A stretch of 64,000 nucleotides of DNA from Lepeophtheirus salmonis (GCF_016086655.4 NC_052138.2:3348001-3412000); one strand, 5' to 3'; positions 33,101 through 45,193 are shown, counted from the stretch's first letter. Notes: generated by a model not told the origin, from the letters alone. Made by a program: numbers and translations.

Positions 33101-34929
33101 TTCGACTACTACCTGCTAAAATTGGGCTGTCACCAGACTCTGGTTGAGTAGAGCTCGATACCTCATCATTAATCTTATCGAACGGAGAAACAGAAGAAGA
33201 TTTATTCATCATGAATGAATTTCTCATTTCAGTGAGAGCTTCCGCCGTAAAATTGAGCGTCACTGAGCCGTTGGAAGCTCCTAAGAAAATAATAAAACTT
33301 ATAGTCTGATCTTTATTTGCTAATTATAACGATTATAACTCACCCGGTATAGACAAACGAATGCTTTTACCATTACTTGCTATAGAATCTAAATTGACAC
33401 GGATTTCATCGGACTCACTCTCCTCAATTTCTTTCTCCGTACTTTCAAGTTCAACGTTTTGAGATAGAGATTCAACTTTATCAAACTGATCATCATCAGA
33501 AGGAAGAAGTTCCGGAGGGTTTTTTATCCTTGGTGCTGTCAAAAATGTATTTGATATTATAATGATGTTTAAAATAAAATAAAAAACAATTATATATTTT
33601 TTACCTTCTTCTAGCAAAGTGCTTTGATTTTTTGACTTAGGGGAGGCTAAGGTTACATTTTCGAACTCATCGTCCGTTGATTTATTTTTTTCTTTAGGAG
33701 CTATAATTTGCGATAAAATAATAGAGAATATATTTGTTTCCCTTAAATATGAAACGCATTACCTTGGATTCTTCCATCCTCTAGAATAAGAGACTCGTTT
33801 TTCTCTTTCGGAGCTTAGATGAAACGAGAGAGAGAGATAGCATTAATTCATTTTAAACGATCACATTAATTGGTTATACCTTCTTCTCTATCTTTATTAT
33901 CTAGAGCTGGAGGAGATAGTGGTTTACTAGGTTGATCATGACGATCAAGTGGGGTTAGTGGTTCGCTTACATTGTCAACAGACATTAGGTTCCTGTCAGG
34001 TAGTAGGGGAACAGATCGAGAAGAGAGATCTCCATTACTCTCTGGAAGCAATTTGCCAAAGCCAGAGGAATCGAAAGGCAGGCTGTTACTACTTTTGATT
34101 GAAGACTCGTCATATGCCTCAATACTATCCACAAAGGAATGGGAAGTTGTATTGTTCTGTAAATGAGGCATAAAAGCGTTTTCAATGTCATCGATTTGAT
34201 GAAGATTGTTGAGCTGTTGTAGGAAGGAGGGATCCAGGCTCTCAAGCACATTAGTATTGTTACTCCTGTTTGCAAAAGATGTAGTGGAACAACGGGGACT
34301 TGCAAGGGAAAAGAAGGATACTGAAGAAGAAGAGCGCTGCTTTTGAAGTGATTCCTGATGATCGTCGAAAGACTGAAAGGTAGAGCCTGGTTTGACTGTG
34401 AAAGATTGAGAGTATGAGGGATCTGGGGTAGCAGATAGACTTCGCTTGATACGTTTAAGGAGATGAATAAGTGTAGGAATGCCTAGGACTTGAGCGATGA
34501 GAAGAAGAGACTCAATCCGCTCAGGGGAAATCTCCACCGTTCCAACGCAGTAAAGTATACCAATGATGAGTTGAACATCTTCATAAGTTAGATCCAGGCC
34601 ATTAGGTGATAATTCCCTATCCAAGTCAACCACATTGATGGCTAGAATCACAAGTAAGAGTAAGAACAAAAGAAAAAGATCTTCTACAAAATTAACTCAC
34701 CTGGATTATGCTTGAATAGATCCGAAAAAAACTTGGACGATGCTGCGAGAACCACTTTATGAGCTCGGAGAACTTGATTTCGACAAGCAAGACTGACATC
34801 TGCAAATGTGGCCGTGTTCAAATATCCAGCCAATGAGCCAAAGACTGCAGACTTCTGCTCGGCTTCGAACATGTTGATGATCCAGTCCGTCGTTGAGGAC
34901 GAACATGGCTCCAAAGCCGTCGATGACAT
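30113..34929 (-). CDS. BTB/POZ zinc-finger transcription factor, nine exons
   Basis: Exons 34929-34701, 34641-33880, 33813-33763, 33700-33605, 33535-33344, 33280-33025, 32968-32356, 30799-30521 and 30367-30113 join in frame to 910 residues. A BTB domain opens the protein (YLNTATFADVSLACRNQVLRAHKVVLAASSKFFSDLF, completed in exon 2 by LTYEDVQLIIGILYCVGTVEI...LLLIAQVLGI). A long Ser/Asp/Glu-rich linker with KRRRKKEKK follows, then about ten C2H2-type fingers (e.g. CSLCNQSFSSQKAFEKH, CEDCGKTFGWKRNLLAH, CNICGIKFKAQDNLLRH). One (CQLC...HQC) is C2HC-like. Finger 6 is split by the 1.56-kb intron 7 and finger 9 by intron 8. It is probably a nuclear DNA-binding regulator; no specific ortholog is claimed. 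Intron 7 contains a complete gene on the opposite strand. Confidence 0.85.
30979..32256 (+). CDS. EEF2KMT: EEF2KMT-like protein-lysine methyltransferase, nested gene
   Basis: Exons 30979-31135, 31188-31522 and 31597-32256 give 383 residues. The C-terminal two thirds is a class I SAM-dependent methyltransferase: HGTTGLTSWQGALMLTDW leads in, RIIELGSGVGLLGI is motif I, FTDTHHNVLNFLNYNI is motif II, and REFDVILGSDIVYE is motif III/post-I of the METTL21/FAM86 group. The N-terminal helical part and the TTGLTSWQGA string fit EEF2KMT (FAM86), which methylates a lysine of elongation factor 2 in the cytoplasm. The whole gene lies inside intron 7 of the - strand BTB-zinc-finger gene (intron 30800-32355), with 179 bp on the 5' side and about 100 bp on the 3' side, so the transcripts are antisense to that intron. 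Confidence 0.88.
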
Positions 34930-35690
34930 TTTTGTAAAATACGTCAATTATGAATCAGTACTTACGGGCAGCAAACGTAATTCATTTGTTACTCGGGATC
35001 ATAGGAATCAAGTCCATTTTTTAAAATATAATATTAAAAGTTAATATAATTATATTAAATAATAATGACTAAAGTAATTAATAATTATGTATTATAAATA
35101 TAAAATAAAATGTTTCTGTGTTTGTTTATTTACATCCTTTTTTAAAAACATGACGTAATAGAACTGTTAGCAGTGACGTAAAAGTCCTATTAACCCCTTC
35201 CCTTTTTATTTATTATGACGATATTATTTATGAAATGAATTTCTATTTTTATTTTATATTAATCTATTTTTCGTCTTCGAATGTTTGCATTCGTGTACAT
35301 CCTACATATTTTGACATTCAAATCAAATCGATTAACAAAATAATCACTCATTTATTTCATATTTACGCATATTAATAATGATTATTATAGCTTACTTAGA
35401 TACTCAAAATCGTGGCATTGAAAAAATAGTACATGATAATTTTAAGAAATGACAGACTTTTTCCAAAAGTAATGAAAATCTTGTCAATTTCTTTCTTCCA
35501 GAGCTATTCATAATTTGGTTAATTATAATATTTATACCGATTAATTAGGTTTTTAAGTCCTATTACGAAGAGAAAATTTAAAGTATACTTAATTGATTGA
35601 AATATTATAACCTAGTATGAACTTATCAATAATATGGATCTCGTTAAAAAATGGTTTAACAAAGTAATAATTATTTAAAACTTTAAAAAA
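34930..35690. other. Upstream of the BTB-zinc finger gene
   Basis: Probably contains the promoter of the - strand gene in its left part (with several TGACGTA-like sites at 34940, 35151 and 35173). No coding frame supported. Confidence 0.3.
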
Positions 35691-35693
35691 AAT

Positions 35694-35765
35694 TGGAGAT
35701 GCCGGGGATCGAACCCGGGGCCTTTCACATGCAAAGCGAACGCGCTACCACTGCGCTACATCCCC
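35694..35765 (-). tRNA. tRNA-Ala (TGC)
   Basis: On the - strand a 72-nt cloverleaf starts GGGGATG and ends CATCTCC plus discriminator A; the acceptor stem pairs fully with one G-U. The D arm carries GTAGCGCAGTGGTAGCGC, the B box GGTTCGATCC is intact in the T arm, and the anticodon loop is TTTGCAT with anticodon TGC (35733-35731). There is no intron and no encoded CCA, as expected for a nuclear tRNA. The A box (TAGCGCAGTGG) is good, and AACTTTTAAA-type T-poor sequence follows, with a TTT run about 5 nt beyond the 3' end, so it looks functional. Confidence 0.95.
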
Positions 35766-35939
35766 GTTAGTATAAAATCATAAATTTTACTATATTAAAT
35801 TTATAACTATAATCCAACTTATTGAATCAAGAAATTGAAAAAATAATAATCCGATTGAGCATACTCCCTGTTAAAATTATTATTTTGCATATATTTCACT
35901 TTAAATATACAAATTTATTTAAGATGAAAGGCCAGTAAT

Positions 35940-36590
35940 AGAAATTATAAATTATTTGCATACTCAAAGTCTGAGAATGGTTTTAAATGTCATAACTTTG
36001 TGCTCAGATCTATAAGTGTAAGTTCTTGTCTGGACTCGGAGTAGAATTGAGAATCGACATCGAGTCATTCCTACCCAGATGTCCTTGCTATATACGGAGG
36101 GAGATTTGTGTGTGTTTGTTTGATCTCACGTCTGCTTACAACCATTCTAATAAAATTTCATGACACCTGAGCTGTTCTTCTCGCAGCCATTCTTCAAATT
36201 GTCAGGGTTACCACATTCACTTGTGGATTCTTTAATTTTTACGTAATAGCAGGAGGAGAAAACGGGAGTTAAACATAATATACAACTGAATTAAGATCCT
36301 TGTTAATATCAGCTGCTTGTTTTAGGATTTTGGAGGGAGAAAATGAACTACTTTTATAAAGAGGAGAACGTTCTACATTTAGAATAACATTATTGCAGAG
36401 AAAATACTATAATTATATTCAAATTCATTTATTATTATGGAGTTTAAGTCAATTTACACCAAATATCGGCAATAATTCTTCTTTTAGAGGGAGATGTTAA
36501 CACACCACACTCATTAAATAATGAACAAAATAGAAGAAAGAGCACGTCATAGAGAAAGAAATGTACAGAGGTGACTCAGGTATATATAAT
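35940..36590 (+). repeat. Dispersed repeat family A, nearly full copy
   Basis: Runs from the GTTCTTGTCTGGACTCGGAGTAG block through CTTCAAATTGTCAGGG, CAACTGAATTAAGATCC, GGAGGGAGAAAATGAACTAC and TTTACACCAAATATCGGC to TCATTAAATAATGAAC. It links the 5' and 3' halves seen separately elsewhere, which shows that both belong to one family. Confidence 0.75.
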
Positions 36591-36773
36591 CAGGTATGTT
36601 CTTCTGAAATGTTTTTGATTTGTTATTGAAAAGAGCAAGTGACATCTGACATCATTGGATTTAAAATAATTGATAACAGATGTCGATGAACAATTTCAAA
36701 ATACAATTAATATTTATATTATCATCATTTACTTTGAAAGTCTAGCTTCTACGATTTTCCTAATAATTTCAAA

Positions 36774-37640
36774 ATGAACACTCCGAAGAGAAATATTTTA
36801 CCTTTGTGCTGTGTCAATCTGCTACTTCCCTCATGTGAACTCCGGTGAAGGTTATTCTTACCATAGATTTTCCAAAGACAAGGACTTTCACGCAAAATTG
36901 ATCCAAGCTTGTCATAGACAAGACCCATTCAATCCCGAAACTCCAGAGTTTGTTCTAGACATTTTGAGGAAGATTGCTTTCAGAGAAATCTAAAGGCCGA
37001 ACTCATGTCGAACTATGGAAGGACTTCTAGTAGCAAGGTTCGGAAAACTTTGAAATCAAAAGTTTTTCCTACTTTATATTTGGTTCCTGAAAGCTCTATT
37101 CGAGATGCGGAGACAGAGAAATCAAATATTAAAAGGACAAAAAGGTACTTGATAGAATAAATAACTCTATGCGTAAGAAATTAAGCAGATCTATTTTATA
37201 CATATTCATGACCATACTTATATTTATCCTCGGCTCTCCTCCAGGAAAACAAAAAACAAAATGTCTCCTTTAGGACTATTGAAGAGCATGTAATACCACA
37301 GCAAAACATAGATGTGTCATTACAGACAGATATGTATAATGAACAGCTTCTGCATTGGGGAAGGAAAAGAAAAGACTTCTCATGAAAATGAATAGACTTG
37401 AAAAAAAAAATATATATATTTCTCTTCAAAGAGTCAGTTTGACCAAAAATGCATCAAAAAGAAGTGAATGTAAAACCTCTAAATGTAAATTAAGTAAAAT
37501 ATTCTTACCAAGTCAAGTCAATGTTCTAATGAATGAGAATGTTAACGCCATACCTAAATACGACAGTGATGAAAATCCTGTGTATAATGGGCATGTTAAA
37601 AAAAGAAACTGAAAATCTACATTGTAATCCTGCCAATTTG
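36774..37640 (+). pseudogene. THAP-domain protein remnant, frameshifted
   Basis: Two frames together make a THAP zinc-binding domain. The first (36811-36993) has NSGEGYSYHRFSKDKDFHAK and ACHRQDPFNPE. The second, shifted at about 36945, reads NSRVCSRHFEEDCFQRNLKAEL and then KVFPTLYLVP, the AVPTIF-like box. The N-terminal cysteines are disrupted as well. Downstream frames (37220-37640) encode Lys-rich, possibly coiled-coil sequence with stops. THAP domains occur in host proteins and in P-element-like transposases; location among repeats favours a transposon origin. Confidence 0.65.
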
Positions 37641-38045
37641 AGGAACGTTTTGTAAGAGATAAGCTACAATCGGATCTGACAAAGAACGAGAGGGAGAAGG
37701 AAATAAACAAGGACATTGGCAAGAATGCCTCCGATGTCGATCCAAATTCAAGGAATTATAAGGGTTATTATGAGCACACACGAATGCGTAATCAGGATTT
37801 GAGTATAATTGAATCTATATTGGAAAGGAACTCAGGAATTAAATAATAATAACAACTGCTAAAGAAAAGAAAATTCCTTGTTTATATTACCAATTCAAAA
37901 AAAACAAAAAAAACGAGCCAGCTAAAAAATTCACAGGATTTACATTACTAAACATAGGTCTTAATTCAGTGTTAAATCCATAAGTCTCGTTCTCGACTTC
38001 TCCTCGTGCTCTTGCAAAGATCCATCTCTATCTATGACGGAGCTT
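37640..38045 (-). repeat. Dispersed repeat family A, inverted copy (5' half)
   Basis: Matches the reverse strand of 2560-2880: ATAAACAAGGACATT, CTCCGATGTCGATCC, AATTCCTTTTCC-type and GCCAGCTAAAAAATTCAC blocks in reverse order. Confidence 0.65.
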
Positions 38046-39290
38046 ATACATCTATAAAAACTCAGGTAAAGTACGAACCTATAGTTTTATAAAGTTCACA
38101 ACGAAATTACCGGCCACGGTTATAAACATAGATGGCACCACAGTAAAGATTTTTTTGTTTTTTGATATAAAATATAAGTATATGCTCCCCTTCTATCGCT
38201 ACTTACTCAACAAATTAAATTATTTTCGTCTTTTTTTCAGCTAACGTTTCTTGATGAGCTGAGCTACAACTCTGTGTAAATTATTTTTTGTTTAAATAAC
38301 TTTAACACATTAAGGTTTAATTTCCAAACATCTCCGGTAAGCGACAGGCATGAATGAAAAAAAAATCATTTAAGCTTTTGTCTATTAACTATCAAAATCT
38401 TATAAATTTATCAGATGAAATATTCGTTATAGGACTTGTAAAATTCGATTCTTAACAAAATATTTAGTTATTTGTCTACGGGACAAAAGGAATATATTTA
38501 TCGATGGCGACGAATATTTTATTTTGTGATTTACGAATCTATGTAAGACAAATTTGATAGTAAATAGCTTTAATACATTGAAAATGGACTAAATAAAGTT
38601 CATATTTAAAAAAAGGTTAATTTCAGTCTACTTTCGGACATTTTCTCTCAACTACAGCCAGGATCCAGTAAATTTTTGGATTTTATCTATCAAGTGGCAA
38701 AATTTCATACAATTTTAATATCTGATATAGACATTATTGGAATGGTGAAATTTTGTTTCCTAACTTCAATAACTGATGCATGTAATAACTAATTCATAAA
38801 GTCAAATATCACACAATCAAATTCCAATCAATTTAATAAAAAGGCACTAATTTTAAAGCTTTACATATTGATAAACTTATATCAATGTGTTAATGAATTT
38901 TCGATCTTACAAACACGCCTACTTTTACAATTTCTATTATTGGTGGTTGGTTGATTAGACATTTTAGGTCTTTAACGTATGTTGGTACGAAATCAATCAT
39001 AAATATACGATCTAAAAAAGATATTTCTATGTGTAACACTTAAATTTAATCAATAACGTAATCTTCAGCTTATTTTTCATAAGGGGTCAAATAAAAGATG
39101 ACGTAATCGATTAGTTGTAAAGGAATTATTTTACATTAGAAATTAATGTCAGAATGGAAGGTTCGGGCCAAGGGCGTTTTGGACTAAAAAAAAATGAGGT
39201 TCAGATGGTGGTCTTTCGGGCTCGGGCCTATACCGAATATACATTAACTAATTTCTGTTGTGTTGGGTTGAAATGTTTGTAAAGATAAAA
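38046..39290. other. AT-rich intergenic DNA
   Basis: About 1.2 kb with no supported gene, no clear TIR pairs and no match to the other repeat families of this window. Confidence 0.35.
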
Positions 39291-39580
39291 CCAATAAAAA
39301 TAATAAAAGGAAAAATAGCTGTTGCATGTGCTCTTACCTCTTTCTTTTATTATTATTATTTAATCGGTCATCATGGTGTCAACTTATCCCTCTAAAGTAT
39401 GCATTATTGCCTGTCTTTGGTGTAAATTGATTTGAAAAGGTATAGTAAAATAAATATGTAGTAATTTAAATATAATTACAATATTTTCCGAACGTTAATG
39501 TTATTTTAAATGGAGAAGGTTCCCCTTCTTATGACAGTAATTCATTTTCCCCCTCAAAAAAACAACAACATAAAACAGGC
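39290..39580 (-). repeat. Dispersed repeat family A, inverted copy (3' half)
   Basis: On the reverse strand it gives the family A 3' blocks (ATTAAATAATAATAATAAAAG, TTTACACCAAAGACAGGC, GGGGGAAAATGAATTACTG). It has lost the 5' half. Confidence 0.6.
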
Positions 39581-40225
39581 AGTTGATAGACGATAGACAC
39601 TAGCGCCCTCAAGGAATCAATAATTAAATGTTTAAATTTAACATATTCATATATTTTCCCATAAAATGAGTGCCATTTTCTTTTTAATATCGATACTAAA
39701 ATGTTCGATATTATAACATTCCGAGTTCAAATATAAATAATAAAAACATAAGGGATAACAAAGATATTAAAATAGAAAGATCCAGATTCAAATTTATATT
39801 TCTGTTTACTATGGGGTAGATGTTAAGTAATCCATGCTTTGACCTAGAATGCATGGTAAAATATACATATGGTAATTTCAATATAATTAAAATATTGAAT
39901 AACTGTGGTTATTATTGAATAAAAAGTTAAATAGCATAATATTATTAAGTATCAGAAATCCTACATTTTTGTGCAAAAAAATTGTCAATATTGGAAAAAC
40001 TTTGTTCTTAAATGACGCTCCGACGCTTGGAGTAAAAAAAAAGTAACATACGTTTAGAGCAGTGTTCCAAGGGACTTACAAGCCAAAAATCAAATCAATC
40101 CATTTTGGAGTCTATCAGATACAGATATCATATACAAAAATAAACTTTTGAATCTTCCTCCTCCGTTTTTTCTGCCCAGCAACAGTTTTTGTTCTTCACT
40201 ATTAAAAGTTAGGAGGGAAGGGAAG

Positions 40226-40400
40226 ATTCCATTAGCCAGTTAATTCGTCTTGGATGGACACTTATGTGAATTCAATCTGTTCGGCAGTACTTTTCAGGTA
40301 GTAACATGAAGGTGAGATTGCATTAGCCAGTTAATTCGTCTTCGATTGCATGAACCCTGTGTATTCAATCTGTTCAATAATTTTTCAGATGAAGGTTAGT
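40226..40400 (+). repeat. Tandem duplication, two units of about 85-90 bp
   Basis: The units 40226-40310 and 40315-40398 share CATTAGCCAGTTAATTCGTC, ATTCAATCTGTTC and a TTTTCAG...ATGAAGGT end. Similarity is partial, with small indels. The surrounding DNA has no coding signal. Confidence 0.65.
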
Positions 40401-40479
40401 TTATTGACATCACATCACACTTTTCTTATCGTCCCCCATGCGTCCGTGGAACGTGCATGCTTATACTAGTAAGTTACAA

Positions 40480-40940
40480 AAATAAATAGGGTTAATAGGT
40501 AGTGATGCATTTTGGCATGTTAAGAAAAGAAACCGTTGACATGGTAACCCAGACAATTTAAGTATGTTTTGGAAGAGGAGCAGCTTTGCTTTCATGACGT
40601 TTCATTCGATCTGCTACAAGCAGCTGTATCGAGGGGAAAAAAGAAATAAACAAGAGCATAGGCAGTAATTACTCCGATGTCGATCCTCAATTCTACTCTG
40701 AGTCTAACAAGGATTATAATTATAACTCTGCAAGAGGATCTTGGGGTTACTCTCCGTCTTTTAGGAGTATATACGCATGTTCAATCCGGTTTTGTATATA
40801 ATTGTATGTAGTAAAAAAAGGAAGTTACTCCTCAGGAATTAACTTCAATAGTGATAACAGCTAAGGAAAAGAAAATTAATTCTTTAGATTGCCAACTCCA
40901 AAAAAATGGGTAAGTTAAAAAATTCGACCCATTTTCATCA
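40480..40940 (-). repeat. Dispersed repeat family A, inverted copy
   Basis: Reverse-strand match to 2560-2960: AATTCTACTCTGAGTCTAAC, GACGGAG-type GTTACTCTCCGTC, AATAAACAAGAGCATAGGCA and GACAATTTAAGTATGTTTTG blocks. Confidence 0.7.
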
Positions 40941-41084
40941 GTATTAAAAGACGTGAAAGTCTCCATGGAATTATAAACTAAAATTATGTTCTCTAAACAT
41001 GTTAAGTATTCAATCACATTCCTTTGCCTGACCACTTAATACAAGTTTGGCTGTTTTTGCGTCTGGGCGTTCTTGCGTTTCTTG

Positions 41085-41995
41085 GTCATAATGAGTAAGA
41101 CTTGAGAGTTTAAATTAAAGGATTTGTTCGGGGAAATGGTATCAATCCCCCTGATAAAAGACAAGACAAACTGAAAAAGTGATCGCTTAGTGCATGTGAC
41201 CAGGTTTTAAGGCGGGTTTCTTATTTTGTAGCGATTTAAAAAAAATGGGTATTACCACATAGTGCGGTGACTTAAAAGAGGCTGCAATTAGACTAGACTT
41301 GAATGATATTTTTTTAAGGAAATAACTACATGGTTGATCTTATCTAGTGGTACACATTTTACTATTTTCAATCCGGAATGACATGTGTACAAAATCACGG
41401 AGGAGGACAACAAGACATCTGATCTCTGAAGCAAGCTGAGACGATTGGAAAAAGCAAAGAGGATTCTAAATTTCCTCAAGGCCAAAAATTCGGGCTAAGT
41501 TTTGCTCTTTTCTGATGATTTCTTTTTTACTGTTGATGCTATTGTGAATTAGCAGAACACCCGCTACATCACAACTGAACATCCAGACAATTTCTCAGCT
41601 TCAGTTAGAAATGTCTTCGGAACAAAAAAGCCAACCGTAACCATGGTCTTGGGCGTTGTGGAGTCATTTTTGTTGAGAGGAAGGAGGAGCTCAATGTTGA
41701 TATTTGCATCGAACTTCTGATTAAGTAAGCCGAGAAAAGTTTGGGGGACAACTTTTTTCTCACTCCAGACGGAGCTCCTTGTTATCCCGCCGTTCAGATC
41801 CAGACCTTCTCGAGAGTCAGCTTTCCAGAATTTAACATGTGGCCACCCTCCTCTCCAGAAGCGTCTGGAGGAGAGGGTGTGTGTTATTCCTTGCAGGTGT
41901 CCAGGCTTCATGAAGGAGTGGACCAAGCTCTAGTCTGACAACATATTCAAGGTCTGCAAGTGATTGAGGCCTCGTATTGAGGTTATTATTAGAGC
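41085..41995 (+). mobile_element. Tc1/mariner-like transposase catalytic-domain remnant
   Basis: Frame-shifting translation on the + strand gives KRILNFLKAKNSG, then LFSDDFFFTVDAIVNS (the first catalytic Asp in the FSDEKxFTVD motif), KPTVTMVLGVV and a degraded C-terminal part with SDNIFKVCK. Stops and shifts are many. The long - strand frame at 41564-41926 is an antisense shadow of this. Confidence 0.65.
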
Positions 41996-41999
41996 TGAG

Positions 42000-42575
42000 G
42001 GCTCACATATTAAATAAAAGTTGTACCGGGCACTATTTTCAGATAATTTTGTTAAATAATATCCCCAAAAAATCCCCTCGTTAAATTTTGCTATATATAC
42101 ATAAAAAAAATTTATATGTCCCAGAACTAGATAAGATTAAAGGAATCAAGGGTCCTTCAGATAAGATCAACCCTGCATAACAAGGGTTATATTATGCAAA
42201 AATGTAATACTATACGTTTATATTGACAAGCCCCAAATTCAATGGATTTGGGTCTATGTAGTCGTGGGAACATTCATTTTTACCGCAAAATTCCTTTCAC
42301 GTTTTTTCCTCGCAGTTCAAAAATGAGGGACGAACCATAATAGGCTGAATACTGATCTGGTCGAAGCCTGCATATAACTAAAATATTTATTATTATATTA
42401 ATGAATGATGTTACATTATGATTGAATATCTAAGTAACCGTATGTTTCATTCAAGTAATGCCCCTTAAATCAACCTTATGTGAGTTAAGACAGAATGAAA
42501 ATGAACTTTATTAGGTTTTGAAAACAAGGAAATATCAAATTATTATTAGTAATAATCATAAGCTCATGATAGAAA
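42000..42575. other. 3' flank of SUPV3L1
   Basis: No gene seen. The right part should contain the 3' UTR of the - strand helicase gene. Confidence 0.3.
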
Positions 42576-42579
42576 TGAA

Positions 42580-45136
42580 TTATTTTCTTTTTTTCTTCAT
42601 AGATGCATCCGACTCCCATTCGTTCTTGAGGGATTTAAGTAAATTTGGAGTTAAAAGACCTTGTGAAACAAGCTCATCGGAAAGCTTCCTTTCCATGGAA
42701 GACTTAGCATTTTGAACTTTTTGATTTTGAAAGTTGTTCCTTCGCTGTTTGGCCACAAAATCATCTTCTTCAAGTGCTCGATTGATGTGAGATGAAACTT
42801 CAGTCTCTGCATTACGAAGCAGACGCACTATATCAGAAACGCCTTCTTCTATTACTCGGTCAAGTTCTTCTTGTACAGAACGAATTATTTCAGCATCGGG
42901 AAACATTTCCTATAATATAATTGGAATAATGTTCCTTTACATTAAAAACAATTGATTGATTATAATAATCTTACCGGGAATCGATAGAAAAGCCATAGAT
43001 ACGTATCAAACACATCATGAATAGCTTCAAGATGAACCAACTCTAAAATAGTTTTTGGAGGAGAAATGGGCCATCCAATTTGATGACAAAGCCAATCAAA
43101 TGTGATAACTTCACCCTGACTAAATTGACGAGTATATTTGAGAAACATTGTACACACAAAAGGCATTCGACGATTAATGGGTGCACAACAAAATGTATAC
43201 ATGGCCTTTAATGGAAGTTTAATATGTCCAATCATATCAGCCAAGAACTTAAAATCATCCAGATTACATAAACTATAGAGACCCTCATCTACTTCTGCCA
43301 AAGAAATAAAGATATCTACTATATTAGAAAGTGTTGCGTGGGGCAAATGATAGGCGTACATTTCGATTTGTTCGAATGTAGGATGAAGGCCAGCCTGAAG
43401 AAGTTCCGGAGGATTTTGCACCATTAATTCCTTGAGAACTTTTAGTTCTTCTTCTCTAAAAGTTGTTACATATCCCGTTTCCCATTGTGTATTAAATCTT
43501 CCAGCACGCCCAGCAATTTGAAGTGTTTGAGAGACAGAGATCGTGTCCATTTCTTTGTCTCCATTTTCTAAAAGTTGTATCTTTGTCATGGAATAAAAAA
43601 TGATACGACGGATATTGAGATTTAGGCCCATGCCTATGGCATCTGTCGATACAAGAACCTTGCAAGGGTCATTTGCGTCGTTAAACTTTGCTGCCATAGC
43701 AAGCTTTGTACTCGGAGGAAGAGACCCATAAATAACAGCAGAATCTATACCCATTTGTTCCAAGTCTCTAGACACTCGATAAATGTCTTGTTTTGAAAAA
43801 CAAACAATACAGTCTCCAGGAAGAACATTGTCGAGTTTATCTAGTGCTTTATCTTCAACAACAAGATCCGTAAGCCGCTTATAGTTTCGTACTTCAACTT
43901 CTTCCCCAGTGCTGATCATTAATTCTCTAACTAAATCAATGGCTGCAGCCTGAAAGAGTTCATAGTTTATAACAATGGCTCTCTTAATTAACTTTAAAAC
44001 CGGGGAGGGAGGAGAGTATGTGTTAACAAATTACGGGCCCTAGATTATTTTCAAACTTTACTGCCCTTTACAAAATAATAGAATAACTATCTTTAAAAAA
44101 AATATTTATATTAAACAACACTCAAACCGAAAATGAATGAGTTAATGTAAATTTAGGATTTACCTCACCACAAACATGAATCTCTTCAGCCGGAACCCCT
44201 AAAATTGCCCTTGTCCAGGCCCATCCTCTCTGTAAATCTTTGAGCATTTGAATTTCATCAATCACCGCTACTTCGACAACCTGACTTAAACTTGTCATTT
44301 CAACCGTACAGGCAACATGCGAAGAAAGGTTCTCCTCAGAATCCGCAAAACGTCTTTCTTCTCCAGTTACAAGATCACATGGAGTACCATTATCATTTGC
44401 CTTATTACAAACTTCGACCGCAAGGAGTTTAAGTGGACCACAGTACACGCCTGACTTTGCAGAAAATAATCGCTGAAGAGCATGATAGGTTTTGCCAGAA
44501 TTAGTGGGACCCGCATGGAAAATGATTTTTCTGTTAATATTACGAGCCTCTGGATACCATTTTGTGGGGTCTGTGAGGTCTCCAATGTTTTTTAAATCCC
44601 CGATGCACTCTAAATGAGGAAATACTTTTCTTGCATGCTTGAGGAAAAATGGAAATAAGTCCTCTACTGTGTAACCCTTGAGTATGTCACTAGAAAGGAA
44701 GACATAATATTAAATTTCGATATATTTTGTAAATGATGAGTAGAATGCATCACCTCAGAAGTATGTAGAGATCAGGAGGAAGTTTGTCAATCTCCAAGCA
44801 GTATTTACGAAAGGAAACGTAGGCTTGATGATACAAATAATCGTCTAGGCCATGCTCATTACTCAGCTCTTTAATTTCCGGCTTTAAATAAAACTTGTTC
44901 AATTCCTTTAAAAGAGCAGGGCGATTGATTTTCCCAGCAATTTCCTCCCCAATCCGACCATGTTCTCCACTTTGGGGGGACACATGCACAGGTTTAAATA
45001 CTGATGAGGGTTCCTTATTAGTATTAATCATGGATAAGAGGGAGCTTCGTTGTCCATCTTTATTAGAGGAGTAGGAGCATCGTTGGAAGAAGCCGGAGCT
45101 CCATCGACTACGATGAAACGATATCACGCGGAACAT
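42580..45136 (-). CDS. SUPV3L1: Mitochondrial ATP-dependent RNA helicase SUV3
   Basis: Exons 45136-44754, 44689-44164, 43949-42975 and 42909-42580 give 737 residues. SUV3 is the DExH-type helicase that works with PNPase in mitochondrial RNA turnover. Motifs in order: Walker A GPTNSGKT (about 188-195), DEIQML (motif II), CIVCFSKQDIYRV and TDAIGMGLNLNIRRIIF (helicase C), QIAGRAGRF (motif VI), and the SUV3 C-terminal domain (HPTFEQIEMYAYHLPHATL). The first residues MFRVISFHRSRWSSGFFQR look like a mitochondrial presequence, which is why the ATG at 45136 is preferred; an in-frame ATG at 45193 would add 19 residues. The gene is divergent from MMADHC. Confidence 0.95.
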
Positions 45137-45193
45137 TTTGATTAATTTAATGACGTCACAGTAGAGATTGAGCAATATTTTGTTTTGTCCCAT

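Noticed and set aside
41564..41926. 120-codon - strand open frame
   Set aside because: It is antisense to a Tc1-like catalytic-domain remnant on the + strand, and its product has no recognisable motif.
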